64,000 nt of DNA from Bedellia somnulentella (Eukaryota; Arthropoda; Insecta; Lepidoptera; Bedelliidae). Of this stretch, positions 35,058 to 45,789 are shown one piece after another (within the stretch, counting starts at the first letter, position 1; every line of letters starts with the position of its first letter). The notes beneath the pieces are model-generated. The model was given only the letters and a program-made list of their open reading frames with translations, did not search any database and was not told the DNA's origin. The DNA lies in the NCBI GenBank assembly GCA_963576735.1, contig OY755183.1, positions 13,411,213-13,475,212 on the forward strand, in the 5' to 3' direction. The translations under genes were made by a program, and so were the position numbers.

Positions 35058-35312
35058 GCCGTGTAGTGCCGGCTTAGAATATCACTACCCCTTTCTACCC
35101 GAGGGTGTCGTATGAGGCGACTAAGGGTGTGGGGCTTTTTAAGTGGGTTTTGGGCGATGCGGTTGGAGACCTATCACCAACGATACTTTATTTTTTCCAT
35201 CTTCTCCCCTATTAACTTCCAAATGCGGCTGAGGAGTTTCTAGCTCTGAAGCTCTGGCTACCCCTTTTTGGGATTTACGGCCGTGAGTATATGTATGTAT
35301 GTATGTATGTAA
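35058..35312 (+). mobile_element. SINE-A subfamily II, full length
   Basis: GCCGTGTAGTGCCGGC head, 'cccgagggtgtcgtatgagg', 'ttctagctctgaagctctgg', 'ctacccctttttgggattta', and tail CGGCCGTGAGTATATGTATG. The direct repeat AACTGATAGT follows the tail and lies about 14 bp upstream of the head. Confidence 0.85.
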
Positions 35313-35334
35313 ACTGATAGTAGAGCGATGACGC

Positions 35335-35445
35335 TGGCATCTACAACCCTGCTTTATTTATCTTTTCCCCACTGAACTTCCAAAACCAGCTAAGTATTTT
35401 TTTATTCGCCAAGCTCTTGTTACCCCTTTATAGGATTATAACCGT
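35335..35445 (+). mobile_element. SINE-A 3' half, old
   Basis: 'tatcttttccccactgaact', 'ccaaaaccagctaag', 'caagctcttgttacccct'. Confidence 0.5.
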
Positions 35446-35884
35446 TCGTATAAGCCAGCAGGTAGGTGCATTTAGTACTGATACAATCTGCATTTCTCTA
35501 TGCATTTAAGTATTAAATACTTTTCCTAGAATGCTATAACAGTAAGTAGTTGCGGGCAGTCAACACGAGACAATAGCATCATATTGCCACATAACTATTA
35601 GTTGATATCAGCTCTTGTAATAGAATTCTTTGTAACACTATAATGTAGTTTGTTATGAGTTCCATTCAACGTGTGTCGGATCAAATGTTGTTGGAATGTA
35701 CACAAAAACATTCCGACAAACAACTGGGATTTCGATCGAAGTGTTGACTTTGATTGATGTCTGAAATCAGTTTGGTTTTCGTCCTTAAAAATATACTTAT
35801 CTTTTTTTGATAAAAAACTTATCTACAACCTTTTTTGTACGTATATTTGTACCGGAACTCCTTAACAATAGGTTTTATGTTTAT

Positions 35885-36040
35885 CCTAAAGAAGGATGTA
35901 TTTTGAGAATGCGATAAGACATCGGAAGTGTAAAATAGAAAAGATTTAGAATGTGAATATTATTGAATTGCGTGAAAGGTTTGCTAGTATTGTACAGTAG
36001 AGATCGATAGTCTCTTCCTATCCTACGGGAATTAATGATT
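35885..36040 (+). mobile_element. LINE-B, diverged
   Basis: 'gacatcggaagtgtaaaata', 'gaaaggtttgctagtattg', 'gatcgatagtctcttcctat'. Tail lost. Confidence 0.5.
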
Positions 36041-37117
36041 TGATCAAATAGTATAGGTAAAAAAACTTACTATTACAAAAGTGTAATTTTGCTTGATTTT
36101 GCTCCATATTCATAATCCGGAATAAATTAAATACATAATTGTGGTACCGTATTATGTGTTTCTTTATTTATTTATTTAATTGAAGAACATAAAACAGAAT
36201 ACAATCAATATTACACAAACATAATAATGAATGAATGAACATAGAAAATAGGACTAGATCATATTTCTAGGTATATGTCCCTAGCATACACACTATATAA
36301 TTATGATTATTTTGGAAAATTTTACACAATTAATATTATCCTTAAGTGAAAAACAGAAAAATTATTATAATAAATTTACTAGTTAATATAGAATTAAAAA
36401 TTGCTGGGTATATCATTCTGAGACTTAATTCTGTTGTAAAGCCTGAAACCAGCACGGAAAATTGACTTTAAATATTCACAGGCTACAGTTTCATATACAA
36501 TTTAAAATTAAATTAAAAATAATATATTCGTCTAGGCTTCTATACAACGCACATGATCTTAAGCCATTTTAGAGTGCTCACTTTGCATATTTTAATGCAT
36601 TATATTAAAATACTTTATTCTCACACTATTCTTGCAGACAAATTAAACATCGCATTTAGTTTCTCAGACCTACATTAGATGAAGTAAGTATTTACAAAAC
36701 GTATCTAAAAATAATTTGGCAAAGTTTGGTCTCTACTTGTTAAAATTTTATCAAGCGAAAAGTACTAAGCAAAGTTTTTGAAGTCAAATTTGTTTCACCA
36801 ACCGCTCATTATTTTTTTACTTTCAATTCGGAAAAAATATTTCTACGTTGTCAGAATACAAATCAGTATGCTTCAATCATCAACGTAAGTAAGCTTCTTA
36901 CAATCACGCAGAATATATTCAACTTCAACTGGTTAATCATTCAACTAAGTGAACCAGTTTTTATACAACTTTTTCATATACACTTCAAGTTACATTTAGC
37001 TATTAACTCTTGGTGTCTAGTCTATGTGGTAGTTGGCAGTGTGGGATAAAACCATGAAATGAAGTTTAGTATTAAATTTAGTAATATTTTGAATAATTTA
37101 AAAGTAAACTTACTTAC
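36041..37117. other. No recognisable feature
   Basis: AT-rich; a short (TTTA)n run near 36162 may mark a retroelement end. Nothing else recognised. Confidence 0.4.
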
Positions 37118-37262
37118 TTTCCTATACTCAAGCCCATTATTCCCAATGGGGTAGGCATCGCCACTTAGTACGATCTTGACAAACCTCTCTTGCTTCCCTT
37201 ACATTCATTATTATTCTCATCCATGCTCTTTTATTCTTCTCACTTCGGACCCCGGCCTTTTT
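37118..37262 (-). mobile_element. LINE-B, 5'-truncated, internal deletion
   Basis: 'ttcccaatggggtaggcatc' skips the 'agagactatcgat' part, then the RT end codons continue back to 'cggaccccggccttttt'. Confidence 0.7.
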
Positions 37263-37766
37263 ATTGTGAAAAGGAAACTTGTATTGCAAAAAGCATATTT
37301 CCAAAAGTACTCTGCACTAGTAGGCGTGAGTATTTGATGCAATAGCTCTATTTCGCTCCCAGTAACAACATTTAGCGTGATCAGCCAAAGAAAACAAGTA
37401 ATGTACTCGTATGTCGTGCAAAATGATATTTTCGTCCGTGTTTTAGGTCGAGTTACATAATAACTTTTCTTGAATTCTAGGAAGTTATATAGCGATTTTA
37501 TGTGGTTTCCTTATGTCCTACGGCTATTCTACGCGATTCTTAAACTGTGGGTATTATATATGGATACAAGGGATTTAAAAATGGAAATATCTGCGTACGA
37601 TATGTTAAATTATGTCTACCAGAATTTTTTATTCGCCGCATTAAGTTTACTAAAATTAATATAGGTAGTACGTTGAGACCTTTCCCTTTTAAAATATGAG
37701 CCGTGTTATAGCAATATGTGTTTTAAATAATCTATAACCTAATCATCTAACTGCTAAAATATAGAC
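37263..37766. other. No recognisable feature
   Basis: No gene or repeat recognised. Confidence 0.4.
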
Positions 37767-37776
37767 ACATTAAAAC

Positions 37777-37966
37777 AATGTTTTTTGACATGAATTCCTC
37801 ATGTGGGGATTATTACTCATAAATAAAAGATGTTATTAAAGGAAAGAAAAATTTCGACACTGGCGGGGTTCGAACCCCGCCAGTGTCGAAATTTTTCTTT
37901 CCTTTAATAACATCTTTTATTTATGAGTAATAATCCCCACATGAGGAATTCATGTCAAAAAACATT
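37777..37966. repeat. Perfect 190-bp palindrome of Repeat-C
   Basis: The 95 nt of 37777-37871 are the exact reverse complement of 37872-37966. The centre is TTCGAA in the T-loop of the tRNA-like core, with no spacer. Each arm runs from the T-loop through the TTTTT run and the tail to 'gaattcatgtcaaaaaac'. Confidence 0.9.
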
Positions 37967-38129
37967 AAATTATGTGATGGTTAGGCGTTTCCAACATTTG
38001 CATTCTATCTGAAAAGGTAGACAAGTGGCCGTCCGAATTAGTTAAAATTCGGAGGTAGGAAACGCAAACACTACTTGAACGTGTAAAAAAGAAACAAAGG
38101 ATAGAGAAATTTCGCGCTGGATGCCAACT

Positions 38130-38202
38130 GACACTGTAGCTCAGTTGGCAGAGCGACGGGGGCGTATACCCGAAGGTCGCGGGTTCGAACCCCGCCAGTG
38201 TC
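38130..38202 (+). other. tRNA-like core, array 1 unit 1
   Basis: Acceptor GACACTG/CAGTGTC pairs perfectly. D-stem GCTC/GAGC, T-stem GCGGG/CCCGC, A-box TAGCTCAGTTGG, B-box GGTTCGAACCC. No U33. A TTTTT terminator follows. Identical cores: 38445-38517, 39756-39828 and 40071-40143. Confidence 0.8.
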
Positions 38203-38444
38203 GAAATTTTTCTTTCCTTTAATAACATCTTTTATTTATGAGTAATAATCCCCACATGAGGAATTCATGTCAAAAAACATTAAATTATGTGATGGTTAGG
38301 CGTTTCCAACATTTGCATTCTATCTGAAAAGGTAGACAAGTGGCCGTCCGAATTAGTTAAAATTCGGAGGTAGGAAACGCAAACACTACTTGAACGTGTA
38401 AAAAAGAAACAAAGGATAGAGAAATTTCGCGCTGGATGCCAACT

Positions 38445-38517
38445 GACACTGTAGCTCAGTTGGCAGAGCGACGGGGGCGTATACCCGAAGGTCGCGGGTT
38501 CGAACCCCGCCAGTGTC
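38445..38517 (+). other. tRNA-like core, array 1 unit 2
   Basis: Same as unit 1, 315 bp downstream. Confidence 0.8.
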
Positions 38518-38772
38518 GAAATTTTTCTTTCCTTTAATAACATCTTTTATTTATGAGTAATAATCCCCACATGAGGAATTCATGTCAAAAAACATTAAAT
38601 TATGTAATGGTTAGGCGTTTGGGACGATCCATTAATTACATCACACCTCAAGGGGGGGGAGGGGGGTCCACAAAATGTGACATATCGTGACAGGGGGGAG
38701 GGAGGAGTTCCATGTTTGTGACCTCACAACCCTCACTACAAAGTTTCAATCTACTTAAGTTTAAAAAAAATA

Positions 38773-39223
38773 ACATAACATAACATAAACGTTCACGCCG
38801 AATATCCCCGAAGGGTTACCCGAGGTCGCGGGTTCGATCCCCGCCTGTGTCGAAATTTTTCTTTCCTTTATTTATTCTTTATTTATTAGTATCCCCGAAG
38901 GGGTTGGCAGAGGTATTAATACTTCTGAACATCACGTGACTTTGTAACCTGGTGTTCAGAGTACCCACGTTTTGCATGGACAGTGTACTCACGTGATAGG
39001 GGGCAGGCCTATCGCCGTTTTGTACGAATACACTGTCACATGACTAAGTACAACTCAGCCATGTGGGTTTCCTCACGATGTTTTCCCTCACCGTTAACAA
39101 CCATGATAAATTAACCACACATATGTCTTTAGAAAAGACAAATTGGTGTAGGCCCGACCCAGGATTCGAACACTAGTCGCTTGCACGATAACCAAGTGTT
39201 CTACCCACTGGGCTATCACGGTT
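38773..39223 (-). mobile_element. SINE-D inside the TIR transposon
   Basis: Full-length copy: (AACAT)n tail, shared 3' segment, 'cctcacgatgttttccctca' core and a tRNA-like head. Exact 14-bp TSD GTTTAAAAAAAATA (38759-38772, 39224-39237). Interrupted by a 74-bp Repeat-C piece. Confidence 0.9.
38816..38889 (+). mobile_element. 5'-truncated Repeat-C inside SINE-D
   Basis: Starts in the anticodon arm ('ttacccgaggtcgcgggttc'), keeps the T-arm, the TTTTT run and a TTTATTTATTC...TTATTAG tail. TSD TATCCCCGAAGGG at 38803-38815 and 38890-38902. It shows that Repeat-C can be 5'-truncated on insertion and that its natural 3' end lies at TTTATTTATTAG. Confidence 0.9.
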
Positions 39224-39755
39224 GTTTAAAAAAAATATTTCAGTTGTTAACAAATTTTGTATAATTATTATATTATTATACTAAACTAATCTTCAACATA
39301 CTCGGATTTGTTTGGATGTATTCGTTGCCTATAAATTTGATTCTATTTTTCTGGCAGAGTTTAATGAATAATTGTTTTCGAAATAGCGAATGTATTTCAA
39401 AGGCAATAAGTCTCAATTTACAACGCCGTAAGCGTTTAAGCAAAAGTTAGTTTCAGAGTTATGTTGTAATTTCAGTTTCTCCTGAACTAAAAACCTAAAT
39501 GTGACGTCACACTAAGGGGGGAGGGTGTAGTTAATTGTGACGAAGTGTGACAAGGGGGGAGGGAGGGGTCAAAAAATCATGAAATTGGTGTGACGTAATT
39601 AATGGATCGCCCCTTTCCAACATTTGCATTCTATCTGAAAAGGTAGACAAGTGGCCGTCCGAATTAGTTAAAATTCGGAGGTAGGAAACGCAAACACTAC
39701 TTGAACGTGTAAAAAAGAAACAAAGGATAGAGAAATTTCGCGCTGGATGCCAACT

Positions 39756-39828
39756 GACACTGTAGCTCAGTTGGCAGAGCGACGGGGGCGTATACCCGAA
39801 GGTCGCGGGTTCGAACCCCGCCAGTGTC
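39756..39828 (+). other. tRNA-like core, array 1 unit 3
   Basis: Same fold and boxes as unit 1; lies just downstream of the inserted TIR element. Confidence 0.8.
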
Positions 39829-40070
39829 GAAATTTTTCTTTCCTTTAATAACATCTTTTATTTATGAGTAATAATCCCCACATGAGGAATTCATGTCAAA
39901 AAACATTAAATTATGTGATGGTTAGGCGTTTCCAACATTTGCATTCTATCTGAAAAGGTAGACAAGTGGCCGTCCGAATTAGTTAAAATTCGGAGGTAGG
40001 AAACGCAAACACTACTTGAACGTGTAAAAAAGAAACAAAGGATAGAGAAATTTCGCGCTGGATGCCAACT

Positions 40071-40143
40071 GACACTGTAGCTCAGTTGGCAGAGCGACGG
40101 GGGCGTATACCCGAAGGTCGCGGGTTCGAACCCCGCCAGTGTC
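40071..40143 (+). other. tRNA-like core, array 1 unit 4
   Basis: Same fold and boxes as unit 1, followed by TTTTT and by the truncated 3' end of the array. Confidence 0.8.
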
Positions 40144-40193
40144 GAAATTTTTCTTTCCTTTAATAACATCTTTTATTTATGACATTAAAACAA

Positions 40194-41480
40194 CATAATC
40201 ACAATGACTATATCAAAGTTACTTTAACGTTTTAATTTGTAAATCGTAACTAACATCTAGAATGACAAAATACTCTTATTCAAAGCAGTAAGTTGGTAAA
40301 ATCGTTTGCAATAGAATCCAACAATCATGTAAACAAATATGGCGGACTGACATTGACAGCGTATTGTTTATGCCCATAGTGATGTCATAGTGTTCTTATT
40401 TAATTTTAATTAAATTAATTTTTCTAATTATTTTAATTTTAAGTCATAGACTATGGCCCATAGTAGGATAGGTACTAAAATAAAACTGACTAAAAAATAC
40501 CAATCGTATGCCATATCAAAGTCCGTGATGCCGTGCAAAGGTCGTCGTTCCAAGAAAAATATGTCCAGCCAAATCGTAAAGCAAAACAAAAGTCCAAAAA
40601 TGAGAATGCAAAGTCGTAGAAATCGGAAACAGAAAATGGAAACAGAAAACACTAATGCACAGCGAACCCACAGAACAGTGAATGACTGTGAATGACAATT
40701 CTAACAAAATAGCCACCTGTCAATTTTTAAAAACTAACCATTATTTTTATGGCTTAGCATACAATCCGTTTTGGTTAATTATATTAAGCTTGAAATTTTT
40801 TTTTTATTTAATTCACATATAAATTAAAACAATTTATTAAATTAAAAATAAAGGATAACTTCAGATTACGAACAACACTAACTTTTCAATGACTTATAGA
40901 GTTCGATGAGTAAAAAACTAAGATGACAGCTTGTCAAATACTTCGAAATTTTTACGTTGCAAATGTTTTAACAAATTTAACTTATAAATACAAGTTAAAT
41001 CGTGTTGAAGATAATGTGAAAACAATGGTGCGTTCGTTGAAATCAGACTATGTTCATAATTGATCGTCAAATGTATGTGATTACGGAGTAATCTTGACAA
41101 TTTGGTTTGTTTACATGATTGTTGGATTCTATTGCAAACTAGATTATATTCTTTTAAAGTGCTCCTTCCACAAACACACAGAATAGCTAAACAGACGCGG
41201 CAAAGAGCCACTATAAAATGCATTCCGAACCTTTCCTTCTGCAGTTCACAGAGCAACTGTGTCATTGCGGCCCTGACATATTCCGAGTTCAGCCCTTCAC
41301 GTGAATCAAGCTTAAGATATCGAACTACAAGATTCCTTATAAATACCGTGCCCTCTACTTATATGCGTAACTTCATACCTGTATTTAAAAAGTGTAGAAA
41401 AATATATGGGAATGAGGAATTGTGTGAAAAGATATGGTTGCAGTATTAGTAAGGTACTTTCATACTGATCAATTAATAAA
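40194..41480. other. No firm feature
   Basis: No repeat recognised. Several overlapping frames are open on both strands at 40428-40716 and 40918-41449. One minus frame around 40640-40430 would encode two hydrophobic segments but has no ATG. I cannot call a gene. Confidence 0.35.
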
Positions 41481-41498
41481 AGAAAAATTTCGACACCA

Positions 41499-41770
41499 TA
41501 CATACATACATACTCACGGCTATATTTCCCTAGAAGGGGTAGCCAGAGCCAAGGAATTATAAATTCCTCACCCACTTTTGGAAGTGAGTGGGGAAAAGAT
41601 GGTAAAAATAAAGGTTTTTGGTGATGGGTCTCCAACCGCATCGCCCAAAAATCCAATAAAAAGCCCCAATACCCTTAGTCGCCTCTTACGACACCCGTGG
41701 GTAGAAAGGGGTAGCGACATTCTAAGCCGGCACTACACGGCAATTCTGAGCCATTTCACACCAGCACACA
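41499..41770 (-). mobile_element. SINE-A subfamily II with a 29-nt 5' extension
   Basis: Tail, all blocks, and 'cttacgacacccgtgggtag'. The conserved head ends at 41741; 29 further bases (41742-41770) precede the right TSD. TSD TTCGACACCA at 41489-41498 and 41771-41780. The target is a Repeat-C-like tRNA core. Confidence 0.88.
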
Positions 41771-41850
41771 TTCGACACCAGCAGGACTCAAACCCGCGAC
41801 CTCCCGGTCTACGCCCCGATCGCTCTGCCAACTGAGTTATGGAGGTAGTT
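41771..41850 (-). mobile_element. Repeat-C-like tRNA core, interrupted
   Basis: Minus strand: 'actcagttggcagagcgat' A-box region and 'gcgggtttgagtcctgc' B-box region. It continues across the SINE-A into 'aaatttttctttt' (41477-41488), i.e. the same TTTTT run after the core. Confidence 0.7.
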
Positions 41851-43600
41851 AGGCTTAGTTTATAAGGTAATATTTAGTAAATGGAATTCTATTTCATGCA
41901 CAACCAACAATATAATAATAACACATACTATTTTTCGTAACCGTCGCTTATTTGTAAAAGTAATCAATTTAAAAATAACTAGAACACAGTTAAAAATGAA
42001 TAGTGATGCTCTTAACCGACAATGAAAGGTAATTTTTAGTTGCCTGTTTACTACCGATAGTAAAGCAGAATGATTGATTACCAAGAAGCTGTTTTAATTG
42101 CACGTGAAGCAAATCTAATCGAGTTCAAAAATATACAATGGCACTAACTCTAATTAGGTATGACCGGAAAATTAACTATTTATTAAAACACCTATAGTTA
42201 ATTTTGGTAATATTGTCTTTGGTGAAATTAGTTATTTCTTAAGTACCGCAACATGATAAGCTTTTTTGTAAATAATCATAGAATTCACCATTTTTGTCTT
42301 CAGTTTTCCTGGTTTTTTTTTTGTAATCCATCTTTAATTAACAAGATAGCAGCAAACCTGACTTACCAGTTTGAAATATATTACAGCATAAAATATGAGA
42401 TTTGCTAGTATTATACATTTCACACTTTCTAAATAATTTCGCTAAAATATTTAAACTAGGTAAATTTTGAATGCTATTTTTAGATATTATCAACATTTTC
42501 TAATGTATGTGTAAGTTAAAAGAAACTTTCCCTTTGATATAACTATGAATATGTTTACACGCTAACTGCATATTTCAATTAACTGATTAGCCGATATGGT
42601 TGGAAACCCATCACCGGAATAAGTTTACCAATTTCATATTTTCTTCTCTTAACTAACAGATCTTAGGAAAGTTTATAGATTTCGAAGTTTAAAATAGCAC
42701 TTGTTGAATCAAAGAGGAAGAGGTAAATGTCTTCTAACATAAGTAATTGTACTCAACGGTAAATACATACATTCATACATAGTAAATACATTCTCGCACA
42801 AATACGCATATACATAAGTTTAATTTATTTTCGTTTAATTCTCTACATAGCTACATAAATAAATAACGAATAAATGTTGTCTTTACTTATTGTTTTAGTA
42901 GGCAATATCCTATACTTTGCTTTTAATAAAATATTATTGTACTAAAATTGGAAGTAGATCAATAGTTGTGATGAAAGATTGAATTGTCCAATCTCAATCT
43001 TCAAATCTCTAAAATATTATTCAACAATTTATTGGGAATTTCACAGTCTTATTCTGATTCAGAATTTATTCTTTATAAATAATATCACTGAACTTCGCAC
43101 ATCAAGTAAGAAAAAAACAGAAATTCAAACTCACGAAAGTTTTCAAAAAAGATTCTCCTATAAAATAGTCATCATGTCCTGACCCAAGAGATAAGCTTTA
43201 AGCAACTGTAGTTTCCATAAGACGTAACAAGTTTTTAAGACGCAAAAAGGGCACAGAAGTTAGTAGGGAAGTATCCCAAGTTTCAATTTTGCAGGGCTGT
43301 TTCGGCAGGGTCTTGCTGAATGTTTAATATTTCGTTTTGCCCCAGTATAGCTTGCTTTGTGCTGCTAATTTATTAACGAATACGCTGTTATGAATGAGTA
43401 GAGGATAGTCCCTCGGGATGTCCTCGAGTTATGTGTTTGTTTCCTCGGAATTTGTTATCTTGGTGCCATGAGATGTGGGTACTTTTATTGGCGATTTAGC
43501 ATTTTTTATGTTGGATCTACATACCATTTATAATCTCGACTACAAATTTATTTTCTTTTTTAACGTTGTTTGTTCCACATTTCTTTAGTTTTAAATGTTT
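41851..43600. other. No firm feature
   Basis: Mostly unrecognised. A decayed SINE-A trace may lie at 42595-42690 ('gatatggttggaaacccatc'). Confidence 0.4.
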
Positions 43601-43693
43601 ATTAACTTTCCACAGTGGCTGAGAAATTTCTTATTCCTTAGCTCTGGCTACCCCATCTAGGGATTTATAGCCGTGAGTATATGTATGTATGTT
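43601..43693 (+). mobile_element. SINE-A, 5'-truncated
   Basis: Only the 3' third remains: 'ttccacagtggctgagaaat', 'gctctggctaccccatctag', 'tagccgtgagtatatgtatg'. Confidence 0.8.
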
Positions 43694-43746
43694 GTTTAGT
43701 TTTAGATCTACTAATCCTCTAGCATCACAAAAAGTTAGGTTACTTT

Positions 43747-43884
43747 CGCCCAATTTCTGTATTGAATATTCAAGCTGAGAACGACTTATGTATCGTTTTG
43801 TCTCATTCAGTTGTTAAGATTTCAATGCGACAGAACGATACTTAAGTTGTTCTCAGCTGGAATACTCAATTCAGAAATCGGGCG
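43747..43884. mobile_element. Palindromic MITE, 138 bp (copy 1)
   Basis: Ends CGCCCAATTTCTG and CAGAAATCGGGCG. The inverted repeats extend through 'agctgagaac' and 'gtatcgtt' nearly to the centre. TTT is duplicated at the flanks. The central part is in opposite orientation to the copy at 54746-54883. Confidence 0.8.
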
Positions 43885-44284
43885 TTTGTTAGGTTTTCAG
43901 TAACTTTTCAGGAAAATACATAAATGATAAATCTTAACTTAAATACTCTTGCGTCTTTTTTGTAAAACCAAATAATAATTTATTTCTAAAAACACTTAAG
44001 CAAAATCTTTTCAGAATGTTAGAAATAACTAACGTTTATACTGACACTGAACTAGTGCTATATTATACAACAGTGACTAGATCGGCAAATAAAGGTCAGA
44101 TCTACATAAGGATTTGCAATGAAACTCTCGTGAATAAGTAAACTGGGCTGCTATTCCACTAACACCGGACATTAACTTGTGAGTATCTTTGTGAACACAG
44201 AATAAAGCGGATACTGAATTAAGTTTAACAAATGTATATCATGTTTGAAGTTCTGAGGTTTTTAAGGAGTTAAGAAATGGAAGT
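43885..44284. other. No recognisable feature
   Basis: No gene or repeat recognised. Confidence 0.45.
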
Positions 44285-44440
44285 TACATACATATACTAA
44301 CGTTGTCAGTTCCTATTAGGGTACTCAGAGAATATCGATCGCCACTTTGTATGACCCTGGCAAACCTCTCTAGCTTAGTTCACATCCATCAATATTTTCA
44401 TACATGCTCTCTTATTCTTCATACTTCGGACTCCTGCCTT
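44285..44440 (-). mobile_element. LINE-B, 5'-truncated
   Basis: 'acatacatatactaacgttg', 'gatcgccactttgtatgacc', 'gcaaacctctctagcttagt', back to 'cggactcctgccttttgg'. Confidence 0.8.
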
Positions 44441-45789
44441 TTGGAATGAAAGTGACTGGATGAAATATTTCTATTTGCAATACTATACAAAACAGCTTAT
44501 GATTATTATATTTATTTCTGTGATAACATCTTAATCGGATACGGAAACGTTGTTTGTTGCCTTAAAAAGTATATTAATATACGGTTTACACGCATAATTG
44601 AAAGAAGCTATCTATTCTTTGGTTCTGTGAAACTATTTAAAAAAAATAAAAAGCGTCAGCAAATATGCTTAAAAATAATGATCACGTAAACTAAAAACAG
44701 ATTCTCATTTACCAATCCAATTTACGACAAGAATCCTTTGCTATTAGCTTAGCATCGCATCTCTAACTCGCAGGATAGAAACCCAACAAAACCTTTTCGG
44801 AAGTTCCACAAACAATACGCTCCTGTCAAGAAGCGTACTTCATTTGCAACTTTATTAGAATAAAAGATAAGAGGGGTGAGCGAGACGACATAATTCAGCA
44901 CATTTCCTATAGCCTTTTGTATGGCGCGACCCTTTGTCACAACCTCAATGCGAACTTAGTAGGAATTGAACAATTTGTGAGATAAAATGCTCTGATTGTG
45001 TTGTTGTTTTCGAATATTTCCAGAAAGATTACGTTTTCTATACAGTTTCTTTGATTAATGCGAGTATTAGTTACTGACTAAAACGTAACACTTTTTGACT
45101 AAAAAGTTGATACTACATGCTTTACAGGTGATTAATTAGTAGGAATCCATGTTTTACTTCATATTTATTTTTACAATCTAATTAAACTGAAAAGCCGAGT
45201 TTTAGAAACGTAATTATGCTAAGCTGTTATGCATTCGGTATTCTTCAAGATTTGCCCCGCAATATAAAAATCCAAAAAATTAATATTTCTTTTTAGTATA
45301 AGTTCTGCTGTTTTTAATTTCGTTGTGTTTTTTTTTCTCACGGAGCGCCGAGTGTTTCGATGCATATGAAATCAAAAACCTGATATCTGAATAGGTTCAT
45401 TGTCTGAATCTATGATAGACTTAGGTGACAAAATAAAACTGCAAATTTCATTTCTAAAAATGTCACTAACCTAATTTCTTTGTCAATTTCGTCGACCGAA
45501 TGAGCTCAAAGGTGTTTTATTTCAAAACTGCATTAGAAACTTTTATACAATTTCAAGCAGACTCTGCAACAATGTTTTCTACAATCTACAAAAGACGGAC
45601 GGAACGCAATCAACGGGGATTTCATTAAAGTTGCTACGTGTTTTATTCGCTCATTCTGGTATAAAATATAATACAATGCAAACATTGGTAGCTTTGTGGT
45701 AAGAAAACACTAGTCTTATTTCTGTTATGGTTTTTCTGTTATGAAAAAAAGACAAAAACATCTATTCAATTGATTACTGCGTAGTAGTA
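44441..45789. other. No recognisable feature
   Basis: AT-rich; no gene or repeat supported. Confidence 0.45.

Larger units (their letters stand above)
38621..39613. mobile_element. TIR transposon (993 bp) inserted in array unit 3
   Basis: Ends GGGACGATCCATTAATTACA and (reverse complement of the right end) GGGGCGATCCATTAATTACG, continuing with TCACACC in both. TTT is duplicated on each side (38618-38620, 39614-39616). Subterminal G-runs (GGGGGGAGG) with 'gtgaca' words occur at both ends. No transposase ORF. The superfamily is unknown to me; part of its length is a later SINE-D. Confidence 0.8.
37779..40181 (+). mobile_element. Repeat-C array 1: inverted end plus four units
   Basis: The array has an inverted first segment and then four head-to-tail units of 315 bp. 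Units start at 37965, 38280, 38595 and 39906; the last is truncated at 'tttatttatga'. Unit 3 is split by a 993-bp transposon; with it and the 3-bp TSD removed, the unit is again 315 bp. The units look almost identical. The whole block is flanked by ACATTAAAACAA (37767-37778 and 40182-40193), as if inserted in one event. Confidence 0.85.

Noticed and set aside
37965..38595. CRISPR array or bacterial repeat
   Set aside because: Units are 315 bp with no short spacer structure; the window is clearly eukaryotic and transposon-rich.
37965..40169. Repeated 87-107 codon minus-strand ORFs in Repeat-C (…STLAGFEPATFGYTPPSL…)
   Set aside because: They are the antisense of the tRNA-like core and leader. 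Such AGFEPATFGY-type peptides are common false predictions from tRNA-derived repeats. They appear only because the unit is tandem.
40428..40716. Small two-membrane-segment protein on the minus strand, or an 80-codon basic protein on the plus strand
   Set aside because: The minus frame has no ATG. Both strands are open over the same interval and neither product is recognised. No splice or promoter context.
40918..41449. 115-codon ORFs on both strands
   Set aside because: Overlapping frames without an ATG or without recognisable motifs; composition does not distinguish them from chance.
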